64,000 nt of DNA from Nostoc sp. 'Lobaria pulmonaria (5183) cyanobiont'. GTDB lineage: Bacteria; Cyanobacteriota; Cyanobacteriia; Cyanobacteriales; Nostocaceae. The notes below the pieces were generated by a model, which was not told the origin of the DNA, ran no database searches, and saw only the letters and a list, made by a program, of their open reading frames with translations. The stretch is taken from the NCBI RefSeq assembly GCF_002949795.1, contig NZ_CP026692.1, positions 5,688,545 through 5,752,544 on the forward strand, read 5' to 3'. The translations under genes were made by a program, and so were the position numbers. Numbering within the stretch: position 1 is the first letter of the stretch; every line of letters begins with the position of its first letter. Below are positions 25,816 to 36,200 of the stretch, piece by piece.

Positions 25816-27027
25816 ATGACTAATCCAAAATTGAACAAGGTTCTAATTGGTGTAGGTGGGGGTATCGCCGCCTACAAAATCTGTGAATTGGTTTCGACGC
25901 TGTTTAAAACCGGGGTGGAAGTCCGAGTCATCCTTACCCATTCGGCGCAAGAATTTATCACGCCTCTGACTTTATCAACCCTATCTCGTCATCGCGCCTA
26001 CACAGATGATGATTTTTGGCAACCAACTCACTCTCGTCCGTTGCATATTGAGTTGGGTGAATGGGCAGATGTCATGGTAATTGCCCCTTTGACAGCTAAT
26101 ACATTAGCAAAGTTAGCCTACGGAATGGCGGATAATTTACTCACAAATACCGTGCTGGCTTCTACTTGTCCCGTGCTGTTAGCACCCGCAATGAATACTG
26201 ATATGTGGGAACAGCAATCGGTACAACGGAATTGGCAACAGCTATTGATAGATAGTCGATATCATGGAATGAGTACAGCATCAGGGTTATTAGCGTGCGA
26301 TCGCATCGGTGCTGGTAGATTAGCAGAACCTCCAGAAATTTTGGCTCACATCCAATCCTTGTTACACACTCAAGGCAAACGAGATTTAGTAGGTAAACGA
26401 GTCTTAATTAGCGCTGGGGGAACGCGAGAGTATCTGGACCCAGTGAGGTTTATTGGTAATCCTTCCACAGGTAAAATGGGATTGGCGCTATCGCAAGCAG
26501 CATTTCACCGAGGTGCAAGTGTCACCCTGGTACATGGCCCGGCTAATTGGGATGTGCCATTGGGAGTACAAGCAATTCCCGTTGTTAGTGCCGACGAAAT
26601 GCAGCACGCTATGGTGGAATGTTTACCCAACGCTGATGTAATTGTCATGTCAGCAGCCGTGGCAGATGTGAAACCACGAGATTATAGTACAGAGAAATTG
26701 CCCAAGCGATCGCTCCCCCAAGCTTTACCTTTAGAACCCGTACCAGATATAGTCGCCCAATTAGCACAACAGAAACAACCACATCAAATATTAATTGGTT
26801 TTGCAGCACAAACTGGAGATATTGTCAAACCTGCATTAGAAAAGTTACACAGTAAAAAACTCGATGCTATTGTTGCCAATCCCATCGATCGAGCTGATAG
26901 TGGTTTTGGTAGCGATAATAATCAAGCGATATTTTTAGATAGCCAAAGAAATCAATTGGAAATTGCACCTTGTTCTAAATTAGAAATGGCACATCAATTA
27001 TTTGATTTTGTCATTACGGAATTTTAG
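25816..27027 (+). CDS. coaBC: CoaBC, phosphopantothenoylcysteine decarboxylase / phosphopantothenate-cysteine ligase
   Basis: 403 aa from the ATG at 25816; the extended frame from 25756 has only a TTG and an unlikely hydrophobic leader. CoaC motifs: the FMN-binding GVGGGIAAYKICELV, and PAMNTDMW. CoaB motifs: ISAGGTREYLDPVRFIGNPS, MSAAVADVKP and the C-terminal NPIDRADSGFGSDNNQ. It makes 4-phosphopantetheine from 4-phosphopantothenate and cysteine in coenzyme A synthesis. It is cytoplasmic. It has only the short DUF2555 gene upstream, likely the same transcript. Confidence 0.95.
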   Translation: MTNPKLNKVLIGVGGGIAAYKICELVSTLFKTGVEVRVILTHSAQEFITPLTLSTLSRHRAYTDDDFWQPTHSRPLHIELGEWADVMVIAPLTANTLAKLAYGMADNLLTNTVLASTCPVLLAPAMNTDMWEQQSVQRNWQQLLIDSRYHGMSTASGLLACDRIGAGRLAEPPEILAHIQSLLHTQGKRDLVGKRVLISAGGTREYLDPVRFIGNPSTGKMGLALSQAAFHRGASVTLVHGPANWDVPLGVQAIPVVSADEMQHAMVECLPNADVIVMSAAVADVKPRDYSTEKLPKRSLPQALPLEPVPDIVAQLAQQKQPHQILIGFAAQTGDIVKPALEKLHSKKLDAIVANPIDRADSGFGSDNNQAIFLDSQRNQLEIAPCSKLEMAHQLFDFVITEF

Positions 27028-27364
27028 ATTTTAAATTTTGGATTGAAAATAAAATAGGGATGATTCTTGTGGAGTGGGCATCCAGAGCGCCCATAAATAC
27101 AAGGGATAGGTCGAAAAGTCCATCCGAAAAAACTAGCAAAACATCCCGCTTTCTTTGCAATGAGCGATCCTTCACTCGTGGCTAATCAGAATAAGTTGGT
27201 AACAAACAAAACCATAGCCAGTAACAGAGCGATCGCAGAACGGATTGCGTACTGAAAGATTGTTTTGATGAAATTCATAAACAGATTTTTCCTGATAATC
27301 TGAAATAAAAGTATCATTAAATACTGATATGAGAATGTCAATATATTTCCACAGTCCGAAACTG
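27028..27364. other. Intergenic region between coaBC and the lipoate ligase-like gene
   Basis: The phrase GTGGAGTGGGCATCCAGAGC near 27070 with GCGCCCA forms a small hairpin, a dispersed Nostoc repeat. A candidate 30-aa membrane peptide on the minus strand is listed separately. Confidence 0.5.
27186..27278 (-). CDS. Candidate 30-aa single-pass membrane peptide
   Basis: The frame reads MNFIKTIFQYAIRSAIALLL and ends AMVLFVTNLF, one predicted membrane helix after a basic segment. AGGAAAA lies about 12 nt before the ATG. It could be a genuine small membrane protein, or the signal peptide left from a truncated lipoprotein/secreted gene. I do not recognise it, and conservation would decide. Confidence 0.3.
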   Translation of the reverse strand: MNFIKTIFQYAIRSAIALLLAMVLFVTNLF

Positions 27365-28135
27365 ATGAAACAACTAGCAACCGAATCATCACCCACCTGG
27401 CGTTTCATCCCAATGCTTCAGACATCAGGAGCAGTGCAAATGGCGATCGATGCTTGGTTGTTCAACCAATGCGAAAACGGACAACATCCGCCTACCTTGC
27501 GTTTTTATACTTGGTATCCCTATGCTCTCTCCTTGGGATATCTGCAAAAACAATGGCCTGTCGAGTGGCATAATCTGATTTACCAGGGACAGCCACTCGA
27601 TCTAGTTCGTCGTCCAACCGGAGGTAGAGCTGTTCTCCACCAAGGGAACTTAACCTACGCTCTAATCACCTCAGCTAGTACTGGAAAAAGCTGGGGTACT
27701 TATGAAAAAATCTGTAACTTTTTGATCCAAGGCTGGCAAATCTTGGGTATTGAGTTAAATTATGGTTCTGCTGGACGGGGTTACATTCACAATCCCAGTT
27801 GCTTTAATACAGCAACAGCAGCTGACTTAGTTACTGCCGATAGAAGTAAATTTATTGGTAGCGCCCAACGCAAGGGAAGAAATACTATTCTTCAACACGG
27901 CTCGATGATTTTGTCTACAGACAAAGGTTTATTTGAGGAAATCTTTGAACAATCGGCTCCGTGGAATACCTCACTTTGCAACACACACCAAGAGGACGGA
28001 TGGATTGCAAAGATTGTGGATACATTGACAGAAACGGCAAAACAGTACTTTGGCATAGAACTAGTTACCCAACCATTCACCGATCTCGAATGGCAAGATA
28101 TCCTCAAATTGCGATCGCTGTATGAAGTGCGTTAG
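27365..28135 (+). CDS. Lipoate-protein ligase A / octanoyltransferase-family protein
   Basis: 256 aa from the ATG at 27365 (a further ATG at 27329 is possible). Family motifs: TLRFYTWYPYALSLGYLQ, VRRPTGGRAVLHQGNLTYAL, and a conserved lysine region SKFIGSAQRKGRNTILQHGS. Members transfer lipoyl or octanoyl groups to lipoyl domains, or act as related acyltransferases. The lysine in SKFIGSAQ is in the position of the LplA active site. The C-terminus ends inside a dispersed palindromic repeat (28127-28160), so the last residues (LYEVR) may be repeat-derived. The precise substrate is unclear. Confidence 0.8.
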   Translation: MKQLATESSPTWRFIPMLQTSGAVQMAIDAWLFNQCENGQHPPTLRFYTWYPYALSLGYLQKQWPVEWHNLIYQGQPLDLVRRPTGGRAVLHQGNLTYALITSASTGKSWGTYEKICNFLIQGWQILGIELNYGSAGRGYIHNPSCFNTATAADLVTADRSKFIGSAQRKGRNTILQHGSMILSTDKGLFEEIFEQSAPWNTSLCNTHQEDGWIAKIVDTLTETAKQYFGIELVTQPFTDLEWQDILKLRSLYEVR

Positions 28136-28160
28136 CGTAGCTCACCGTAGGTATCGCCTA
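28127..28160. repeat. Dispersed palindromic repeat (GTAGC-CACCG-TAGG type)
   Basis: GCGTTAGCGTAGCTCACCGT followed by AGGTATCGCC is a variant of the Nostoc palindrome GCGTAGCCCGCCGCAGGCATCGC-like family. Here it supplies the stop codon of the lipoate ligase-like gene. Confidence 0.6.
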
Positions 28161-28258
28161 TTCCAAAACTTGAGGTTATGTAGGAAATACGTAGAAAACC
28201 AAAGTTTGTTGTAAGTAAAATCGCTGTACAGCGTAGTTTTGCAGTATAAATAAAAAGT
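28161..28258. other. Spacer before the pPIWI-RE operon
   Basis: AT-rich, no gene. It leads into the nested palindrome. Confidence 0.4.
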
Positions 28259-28304
28259 TTACATTTTAATTTACATCATTTAGTGTAAACATATTAAAAT
28301 GTAA
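28259..28304. promoter_or_regulatory. Nested palindrome upstream of the pPIWI-RE operon
   Basis: Outer arms TTACATTTTAAT (28259-28270) and ATTAAAATGTAA (28293-28304) are a perfect 12-bp inverted repeat. Inside lies a second dyad, TTTACA (28270-28275) and TGTAAA (28284-28289). The block ends 18 bp before the first start codon, at the expected place of an operator overlapping the promoter. It is likely the binding site of a dimeric regulator, and the operon's own MerR-like HTH protein is a candidate. Confidence 0.7.
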
Positions 28305-28322
28305 TTTGTATTATACATAGCC

Positions 28323-29840
28323 ATGTACTTTGAGGACGTGCGTGAGTGGCAGGGAACTGCGGAGGCTCTGACAAAGGAGCTAAAATGCCAGATTAAACAC
28401 CTTGAACTGTCTATAGAATCACCTGGTCTTCGTACCATTCGCTCGTGGAGAACAAAACAACTTTTATCACAACCCAAAGGACAAGAATTTGGATTTCGGC
28501 AGATTTTGGAGGGATTGGCAACTGCCCTCCTATTGAAGAAAGGTTGGACACTTGCAGCAATTACTCAAGTTTTGCCTTCTTTTCCTGAAGATGCTTTAGA
28601 GAGGCAAATTATTGCAGAGGCTCAAGGACATCATCCCAGATGGCTACCTGCAATTTCAGCAACCTCTTTGCCTTTACATACAGGACACCGCCCAGCGATG
28701 GATCTGGCTGAAGATGCTGTGGTGTTACTTGCTCAGGGAATTCTTCGCCAATACGATCGGGTTCTCCCAGGTCGAGAAATTGTGCGCCAAGACGATAGTA
28801 TGCTGCCACCTGAACTCTATCAAGCAATGTGCAAATTGGGTCGTCTATATATTGAAGAAGGACAAAGCGATCGCGCTGCCTGCGTGCATACTGTTTTAGA
28901 TAACGCGCGATACTCTCTTGGTTGCGATCGTTGGCAGTTAGGGGTTTTTAACCAATCAGACTTTCGCTTTTCTAACGTTACCTTAATCGATCCAGATTTA
29001 CGAGTACCTACTTCAGACTGTGCAGAGATTGCCAATCTGAGCGGGGCTTTTGGCGAAGATAATGTGATTGAGCATCGGTTATATACTGACTTATGCCAAG
29101 CAACTGAACGACTAGGCGGCCGTCGCCAACACAAAGCTTACACCGCTCTGCGGGAGTTATTTGGCAGGTACTCTCTGATAGGAGAACGGCAACTATTAGA
29201 CTACTTGCTTGAAAATGACTTGACCCCTTTACAGGGAATGATTATTGAGAAATTCTTCGACTCAGTACCAGATATCTGGCTAGTTGATGGACTAGCACAT
29301 CGCTGCGCCCACTGTGGCACACTGATGCGATCGCATCCCAACAAAAAACTTTTTTCACAAGGGCGCTGTCCAATTCGCCAGTGCATTGGCCACAACTCGC
29401 CAAAAGTATCTGAAAAACTAGATCCCAATGATATTTTACGAATTGCCAAGCCGCAAATTCTCATGTACTGGACAGGCCCAGCAATTGACGAATTAGCCAT
29501 ATTTGATATAGCCGGACAAAATAAGCTCAATGCTGAACTTTACCCGGAGTCTGATTTATGCGATGTGGCAATTAACGAACGGGCAATTGGAATTGATGCC
29601 AAATCTTACACAAGTCCTGTGACTCTGGCTTTGCGTCTCAATCGTAGTATTGGCGGGCTGATTCACTATCGCCGCCGCATTCTTGCTGTGAGCGATCGCT
29701 TAATTGAGGATAACCTAAGCTACATTTCTACTCTCATCTCAACATTAGATAAAAAGGGTGATCCCGCCAGTTTAGAAGTTATGTCGGTTTCCTCTGTAAT
29801 TGATTTTTTAAAGAAGATGCCTTATGCGAACCAAACCTGA
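28323..29840 (+). CDS. pPIWI-RE operon protein 1: HTH-linked restriction-endonuclease-fold protein
   Basis: 505 aa. Residues about 36-85 (IRSWRTKQLL...FGFRQILEGLATALLLKKG) resemble a MerR-like winged HTH. The middle region (about 100-320) is helical. A zinc-ribbon-like site has C328-x2-C331 and C349-x4-C354. The C-terminal domain has PAIDELAIFD, then SDLCDVAINERAIGIDAKSY with D411/D414 and D425-x-K427, the PD-(D/E)xK nuclease pattern. This fits the pPIWI_RE_Y plus REase protein of the three-gene pPIWI-RE island. The start at 28323 has a weak ribosome binding site. The stop overlaps the next gene by 17 bp. Inferred role: DNA cutting guided or licensed by the PIWI partner. Confidence 0.8.
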   Translation: MYFEDVREWQGTAEALTKELKCQIKHLELSIESPGLRTIRSWRTKQLLSQPKGQEFGFRQILEGLATALLLKKGWTLAAITQVLPSFPEDALERQIIAEAQGHHPRWLPAISATSLPLHTGHRPAMDLAEDAVVLLAQGILRQYDRVLPGREIVRQDDSMLPPELYQAMCKLGRLYIEEGQSDRAACVHTVLDNARYSLGCDRWQLGVFNQSDFRFSNVTLIDPDLRVPTSDCAEIANLSGAFGEDNVIEHRLYTDLCQATERLGGRRQHKAYTALRELFGRYSLIGERQLLDYLLENDLTPLQGMIIEKFFDSVPDIWLVDGLAHRCAHCGTLMRSHPNKKLFSQGRCPIRQCIGHNSPKVSEKLDPNDILRIAKPQILMYWTGPAIDELAIFDIAGQNKLNAELYPESDLCDVAINERAIGIDAKSYTSPVTLALRLNRSIGGLIHYRRRILAVSDRLIEDNLSYISTLISTLDKKGDPASLEVMSVSSVIDFLKKMPYANQT

Positions 29841-32800
29841 TTTTTGGAAAGGTATAGACCGAATTTGCTGGCTTTGCGTCTTAATGGAGGAATTTATTGA
29901 TACTAATTCACTGGAGTATGCACCAGTCATTATGTCAGGCATGGCCAGCATTTTAAATGCACCTGCATTAGAGCAAGCCCGTCAAGCTATTTTCAATATG
30001 CGGCAGATGTCCCTGACTTTTGTTACACGGCAGTCAGTTCAACACGCAATTGCTCTCTATAACAATCATCATTACTGCAACCACACTAAAGGAGCGTATG
30101 AGATTGATACCGAAACACTGCACTTCAAAAGAACAGATCCTTTAGAAGATTCTCAAATTACACAAGCGCGTCAAATTTTAAGTGCCCCTTTATCATACGA
30201 TTCGTATGGTTTTACATTTGCCGATCCTCGTCAGGCGATGGCGGTTGCGTTAGGTGAAGAGTCAACCGCCGTGAAGTTAGACATCCCTCGTATAAATGCC
30301 CCGATTGCTGCACGTCGTACACATTCTCTCAACCGCCAACCAAGAGGAAAGATTCGCATTCCCCTAAGTGAATTGCGCGATCTGGCTATTGAGATGGACG
30401 AGCGTGAAAAGCAAGATCCTGAGCGACGAGCAGGTAGCTGGCAAAAACGCTTTGAACGCTTTGACCTCATGGTATCGGAGGCTGGAAAAGGTCTGCGGAA
30501 AGAAGATGATGTTCTGGAATTAGAAGACATCAAGCACTTAATTGGTTTGCCAGGGTCAGGTAAAACAACCATCCTCGTGCTGATAGCTATCTGGCTGGGA
30601 CTAAATGACTATAAAGCCATGTTTGTGTTTCCCTCCATTGAAGTTGCTAGACAGTACATGGCTGAACTGGCATTTCATCAGGTGAAAGTCGGAATGCTTG
30701 TCGGTCAAAGTGATGAAACTCGCCGTCGTCATGCAGATAATATTGCTGAGGCGATTGCCGCCGGCACGCTTTCAGCGAACGCAACACGAGGTAATGGTGG
30801 CTTTGCCTACACCTTAGAACAGGCAGAAGTTTTTGGTATGAACTGCGTCCTACCAGCCTTTTCAACTGCTGATATGTCTCTGTGGGGCTTTGGTTACGCA
30901 CCTTGCAACGAGATATTGCAAGGCGGGGGGAAACAGGGAAAGATGAAGAAATGCCTGTGTCCTTTATGGACCATGTGCGGTCGAAACAAAGCACCGCGAG
31001 ATTTGTTGGGTGCTAATATTTGGGTTGGTCATGTGCGATCGCTCGATACTCAAATATCACCTCATGCGATTCAGGAACAAGTACGATATTTTGAGTTAAT
31101 TGCCCGTACCTTCGACGTAGTTGTTTTCGACGAAGGCGACATGGTGCAATCAGTGTTAGATGGTTATGGGGCAGCAACCTTAAGTATTTCAGGCTCAGAG
31201 CGATCCATTCATCGGGTAATTCTAGAACAAATCCATAACCGCTTTGCTCGTGGCGAGAACTATCGATTATTTGATCGGGATGTAGAACTTTATAGTCGTG
31301 ACTTGTCAGAATTTGGCAACCATAATACTTCCTTAATTACCACCCTTCAGAATATGTCTAAGTCGCGGGTGGGAGAACGCTACGAAAATCAATTGCTAAC
31401 TGTATTACGGATTGTTAGCGAACTATTGAATACTTTAAAGAAATCCTCTCAGCAGGATGACATTGATGAACAAGAAGCCACACTAGGTTTTAGCAAAAGT
31501 CGGGCGCTGACTGAATTTTGGGAAGCGGCAGCATATAACGCCTTCTATGATCGCACAGGTGTGGAGAACCCTCAATACTTTAAAGCAGATTTGTGGCCTC
31601 GGATTTTAGGCTATAACCGTAAAACCCTTGAAAAGCAATGGAAAACTCTCATTAGTCATTTCCGCCGTTACCTGGCTGAAAATCTGATTAAGCGACGTGA
31701 TGCGATCGTAGAAGAAATTGCGGAATTATTTCTCAAGCTCTGTTTTCCAAATCATTTACCAACAATAGAAGCAGAAGATTTGGCTAAATTACTTATAACT
31801 GTTACTTTCGTAATTGTGGGCTACCAGCGAATTGTACCAGGAACTAGAACGATGGTTGCAGAGGGATTCATTCGTGAAACCATTGGGGAGTCAACTGCAT
31901 CACCAGAACTGAGAAAATTTATTCCAGAAAGCATTTTAGGTTCCTTTTCTGGGGTGCAATACAGTTTTTCCAAAGCACAAACAACACGCACCGCCGCTAG
32001 AAATGTGCAATTGTCCTACATTACATTTGTTGGTGCGCCGCGAATGTTAATGCATCGCTTTCATCAGTTGTTAGAGGCAGATGATGGACATCCAAGCCCA
32101 GCCGTTTTAATTACCTCGGCAACTTCATTTTTAGAAGCTAGTCCCGCTTATCATATTAATGCTGGTCCGCATTATTTACTAAAACCGCGTCAGTCAGAAT
32201 ATAAACCAGAACAGAGCGTTTATCGTTTCAAATGGTTTCCAGATAGTGAACGTGGTGATCAACCCCTCAAATATAGTGGCGCTGGCGAACTTCAAAACCA
32301 TAATCTTAAGCGGATGGTGAATGCTCTTGTGCGCGGAGGAATTACTAAATCTGAAATTTACAAGTCCATGCGTCATTTTGATGTAAAGTTTGGTATTCGC
32401 CGCAAAGCCGCTTTAGTTGTCAATAGTTACGATCAGGCTCGCACAATCAAGAAGTATATCAATGACTATCATCCTGAAGTTGGGCAGCATACAAAGGCAA
32501 TTGTTAAATCCCTCAGAGATGGAGAACAACCGCAGGATTTTATCACCTCTGCTCAGTGTGAGGCATTAGGAGACGATGAAAACTGTGATATTTTAATTTT
32601 TCCCATGTTGGCAATTAATCGAGGTGTGAACATCGTTTTCACCAAAGGGGATAGGAAGCTAGATGCCGCAATTGGCTCGATTTACTTCCTGACTCGTCCT
32701 CATCCTACCAAGGATGATATGCGGCTATTGTACAGCTTGGCAGGACGGGCAACACAAGAATTTGATAGTCGAGTTTTTAGTGAAACAGAAGATTTAAATG

Positions 32801-33261
32801 CGATCGCAACTTCTTGGCAGCAATCAAGAAAAGACCTTTGGCGAACTGCCAATAGATTATTACGTGAACCTTTAATGGCTAGCCGTTTAGGCCCTGAACT
32901 GTTCAAATCATTTACAGCTAATCAAATGGTTGCTATTTTGCAAACAATTGGGCGCGGGATGCGGAATGGATGCCCAGTATCAGTTTACTTTGTGGATGCA
33001 GCTTGGGCTAAAAAATCAGCAGAAGATAAACCCGATTCTGGGCGAGATAGTATGCTGGTGCAGATGCGAATCATTTTAGAAGAATGTGTCAACCACCCCG
33101 AGCCTGTAATTCGGGAAATTTATCAAGAACTTTACGGCGCATTTCTAGCACCTTTACAACGTATTGAAGGAGTAATTTACCCTGATGAACTAGCTAATTT
33201 CCAAGATTTTACAGATGAAGAAGATGGTTTCAATGATTTTTCAACACTATTGGAGATGTAA
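29824..33261 (+). CDS. pPIWI-RE operon protein 2: DinG/XPD-like superfamily 2 helicase
   Basis: 1145 aa. The N-terminal region (about 1-200) corresponds to the pPIWI_RE_Z domain. Walker A is GLPGSGKTT (241-249), Walker B is VVVFDEGD (about 432-439; DEGD where DinG/XPD has DEAH), and motif VI is QTIGRGMR (about 1040-1047). Between Walker A and B lie C341, C361, C377, C379 and C385 in a region equivalent to the DinG/XPD iron-sulfur cluster. Four or five Cys there suggest a 4Fe-4S cluster. XPD/DinG helicases unwind DNA 5-prime to 3-prime and act on R-loops. Cytoplasmic. It overlaps gene 1 and is 2 bp from gene 3, one operon. Confidence 0.85.
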   Translation: MRTKPDFWKGIDRICWLCVLMEEFIDTNSLEYAPVIMSGMASILNAPALEQARQAIFNMRQMSLTFVTRQSVQHAIALYNNHHYCNHTKGAYEIDTETLHFKRTDPLEDSQITQARQILSAPLSYDSYGFTFADPRQAMAVALGEESTAVKLDIPRINAPIAARRTHSLNRQPRGKIRIPLSELRDLAIEMDEREKQDPERRAGSWQKRFERFDLMVSEAGKGLRKEDDVLELEDIKHLIGLPGSGKTTILVLIAIWLGLNDYKAMFVFPSIEVARQYMAELAFHQVKVGMLVGQSDETRRRHADNIAEAIAAGTLSANATRGNGGFAYTLEQAEVFGMNCVLPAFSTADMSLWGFGYAPCNEILQGGGKQGKMKKCLCPLWTMCGRNKAPRDLLGANIWVGHVRSLDTQISPHAIQEQVRYFELIARTFDVVVFDEGDMVQSVLDGYGAATLSISGSERSIHRVILEQIHNRFARGENYRLFDRDVELYSRDLSEFGNHNTSLITTLQNMSKSRVGERYENQLLTVLRIVSELLNTLKKSSQQDDIDEQEATLGFSKSRALTEFWEAAAYNAFYDRTGVENPQYFKADLWPRILGYNRKTLEKQWKTLISHFRRYLAENLIKRRDAIVEEIAELFLKLCFPNHLPTIEAEDLAKLLITVTFVIVGYQRIVPGTRTMVAEGFIRETIGESTASPELRKFIPESILGSFSGVQYSFSKAQTTRTAARNVQLSYITFVGAPRMLMHRFHQLLEADDGHPSPAVLITSATSFLEASPAYHINAGPHYLLKPRQSEYKPEQSVYRFKWFPDSERGDQPLKYSGAGELQNHNLKRMVNALVRGGITKSEIYKSMRHFDVKFGIRRKAALVVNSYDQARTIKKYINDYHPEVGQHTKAIVKSLRDGEQPQDFITSAQCEALGDDENCDILIFPMLAINRGVNIVFTKGDRKLDAAIGSIYFLTRPHPTKDDMRLLYSLAGRATQEFDSRVFSETEDLNAIATSWQQSRKDLWRTANRLLREPLMASRLGPELFKSFTANQMVAILQTIGRGMRNGCPVSVYFVDAAWAKKSAEDKPDSGRDSMLVQMRIILEECVNHPEPVIREIYQELYGAFLAPLQRIEGVIYPDELANFQDFTDEEDGFNDFSTLLEM

Positions 33262-33263
33262 AA

Positions 33264-36200
33264 ATGAGCGACAATTTTTATGATAAAATTGAACTTGAAG
33301 AAGATTTATCTGAAGAATACGAAGACGAAGAAACTGACGGTAATTTAGTTTCAAATACCTTTTATATTCAGCAAGGACAAATCAAGTTAATCAAGCAATT
33401 TCCCTTAGCTTTCACTGTACCTGATGATCTGCGTCCAATTATAGTCGAGGGTTTTACTCTTGCTTGGACAAAGGCAGCTTCGTTAGATTTTGCAGATATT
33501 CAAAAAGGAACTAATGTCAAAAATCTACCCTATGCCTCATTTCGAGGATTTCTAGAGGTAGTACTAAAAAATGCAGCGCGAATTGAACCAGATGTAGGTC
33601 TTACGAAGTTCGCATTGAATAATGCTAAAAGGGGACATGATCCAGAACCTTTTGTTTACCTAAATGGTGGGAATGAAGAAGATATCAATCAAATGCTTCG
33701 CCCAGTTATTAACGAGTGGTTTACAAATCATCTAAGGCCTTTTGCAATAAAAGAAGACATATCAACCAATATTATTGACCGCTTGCAAGATTTACAGGAA
33801 AGAGGAGAACTTCTGAAAATTTCTCCATTTAAATCTCAAGTATTCCCTTGGAATTGGTCTAAACAGACAGGTACAACTCAGCCAAAAGATTTAACAGATA
33901 AATATGCCTATCGTGCGATAGTAGATTACGTAGCTCGTCAAATTGCAGGACAGGAGATTTTTCCAGAGTTAGGGCCGATAAAACGGATTATTTCCAGCGA
34001 TTCTGGGATTGTAGAATTGATGACCGATCCGATCTCCTTACCTGACACAAAAGGGAAATTCAGTTTTGTGGTGAGCTTGGAAGTTGTGACTTATCCTTAT
34101 TTGCCTCAACCTTTGATGAAAGTTGAGGTTTCCAAACGTCGCTGGTTTACTCAGTTAAAAGATCCTAAATATGATCGTAGGAATATTAGCGGTTTCATAT
34201 TTTCTCAAGACTATCCCGATCGCGCCTTTAGCTATCGAGTAAAATGTGAACAAGATAAAAATAACAAACATGGTAAAAATAACAAGCAAGAGAAGAAAAA
34301 CTGGATTTGGGTGACAGATACAGATTTTGAAATCCTGCGGAGAGAATTGAAACTGCCTCTGGAATCTTTTAATGGGCAAGAAATTGCTTTGGGCAAAGCC
34401 TCTACTGATAGCTGTAAGGTAGTTCTTACTTACCGTAATGGACTTCAAGATAATTCAGAAGAAGACGAAGAAAGTTCAGAAAAATACGGTATTGAAACAG
34501 GTGTACCAGAAATTGATAAATTAGATGCGTTTGAAGCGATCGCTAAAATTATTAACCCATTAGGAATCAAAATATTCGATGGTTACACAAAAGTACCATC
34601 CAAGCACAAACTAGATGATACAGCATCGCGTATGATTAATCTTCCTACACTGCTTGGTGGTGTTTTGGAAGCTCTCGAAACAAATTCCAACTTGGAGTTT
34701 ACCGCAAAATACCTCGAACAACTCAACGACAATCAAATTAATGACTTGCTAAGTAAACACTTTGGTATCCGTTTAGAAGAGATTGAGTGGGGAAGAAAAG
34801 CTTTTCAATTTAATAGATTTACGCCGAATCAAACGAATGATCTCCAAACTATCATTCAGGCAAACCAAGCAGCGATGCAGCGACTATATCCTAATGAGCA
34901 ACCGAGACTGTTTATATTTTATGAAGCTGATTTGGAGACAGAAGCAAAGCTATTGCAGAAAATTACTAAAGTTTTGTGGGGAAACACACTCGAAATTCTT
35001 ATTAATCGCTTGCCAGCAAATACTCACGGGCCACGAGAGGTTTTACCTGGTAAAGATTTGAAAAATAAGGAGCGATCGCCTCAGCGAATTAAAGCATGGG
35101 ATTCCACTGCAAAACAGATTGAAGACCCGAATAAGCCAACTTTCTCCTTGATAATGGCACGGCAGTTTTACGCAGATCCTACTGGTCAAAACACTGTTAA
35201 ACATGACGATAAGGTTAATAAACCTTCAACCCGCCAAGCACTTGCAAATGTTGGTAGTGGTGTTCAGTTTCTTCTACCCATTGCAAAGACACGGAAAACA
35301 AAGCATCTCAAACTCGCAGATTTCTTCCATCGGATGCAGTCGGCTCTGAAAGATTTGTTCTCGGCTCATTCTGGTCGGATTGATGGTGTAAAAGAAAAAG
35401 TTGACAAGTACTTGCAAAATATCCCACCAGAAGCTAGACCAAAAGAAATTTTAGGGGTCACAATCGTCCGTAAACAAAGGGGTCGCGCTCGTGGTGTTAT
35501 TGAGAATACATTTTTAGCAGTGGTAATGCGCCTCAATGTAGATACAGGAAAATGTGAGCTTTGCTGTGCTTACGAGAAAGGAAATTTAGTAATCAGCCCG
35601 TGGTTTAGCTTTCCTGATGCACTAGCTTTTATTGCCCAACTTACTCCAATCAAACTAGCTAATGATAAAGCTGTACGCAAGACTCAATTCATGAAATTTG
35701 TAAAACAAATTGTTTCTAACTCTGTGGAAGAAGGGATGCAACCATTGGTTATGATTGATTCTTCCAACTGTGTCCAATTATGGTCTTGGCTCAAAGATGA
35801 GGAAATAAATACTAATCAAATTAACCTTGGCCAGCAGCATCAATATATGCAGGATGAATGGCAAGGCGCACGTCTAATTCGTATTCGCCAAGAACTCGCC
35901 CCTGGAATTATTGAGAAAAAAGCCAGACATTTAATAGAGACTTCTTTAGAAGATACCAGAACTAAAGAAGAGCTAAACAAACTGCCGCCTACGCTTAAAA
36001 TTCCTTCAGCTTCTAGTTCGACTGGGTTATTCCGACTCAGCGCCACTAAGCAAACTGGATGTGTGGCTTATCTATCTGTGGCACGTGAAGCACCACATCA
36101 ATATCCACGCGGGCAAAGTTGTTATCGTTCAACCCAGACCCTAGCCAACAAAGCTGGGTTAAAGATAAGTCAACTCTCTACAAAAGTTCCATTTGTGGGT

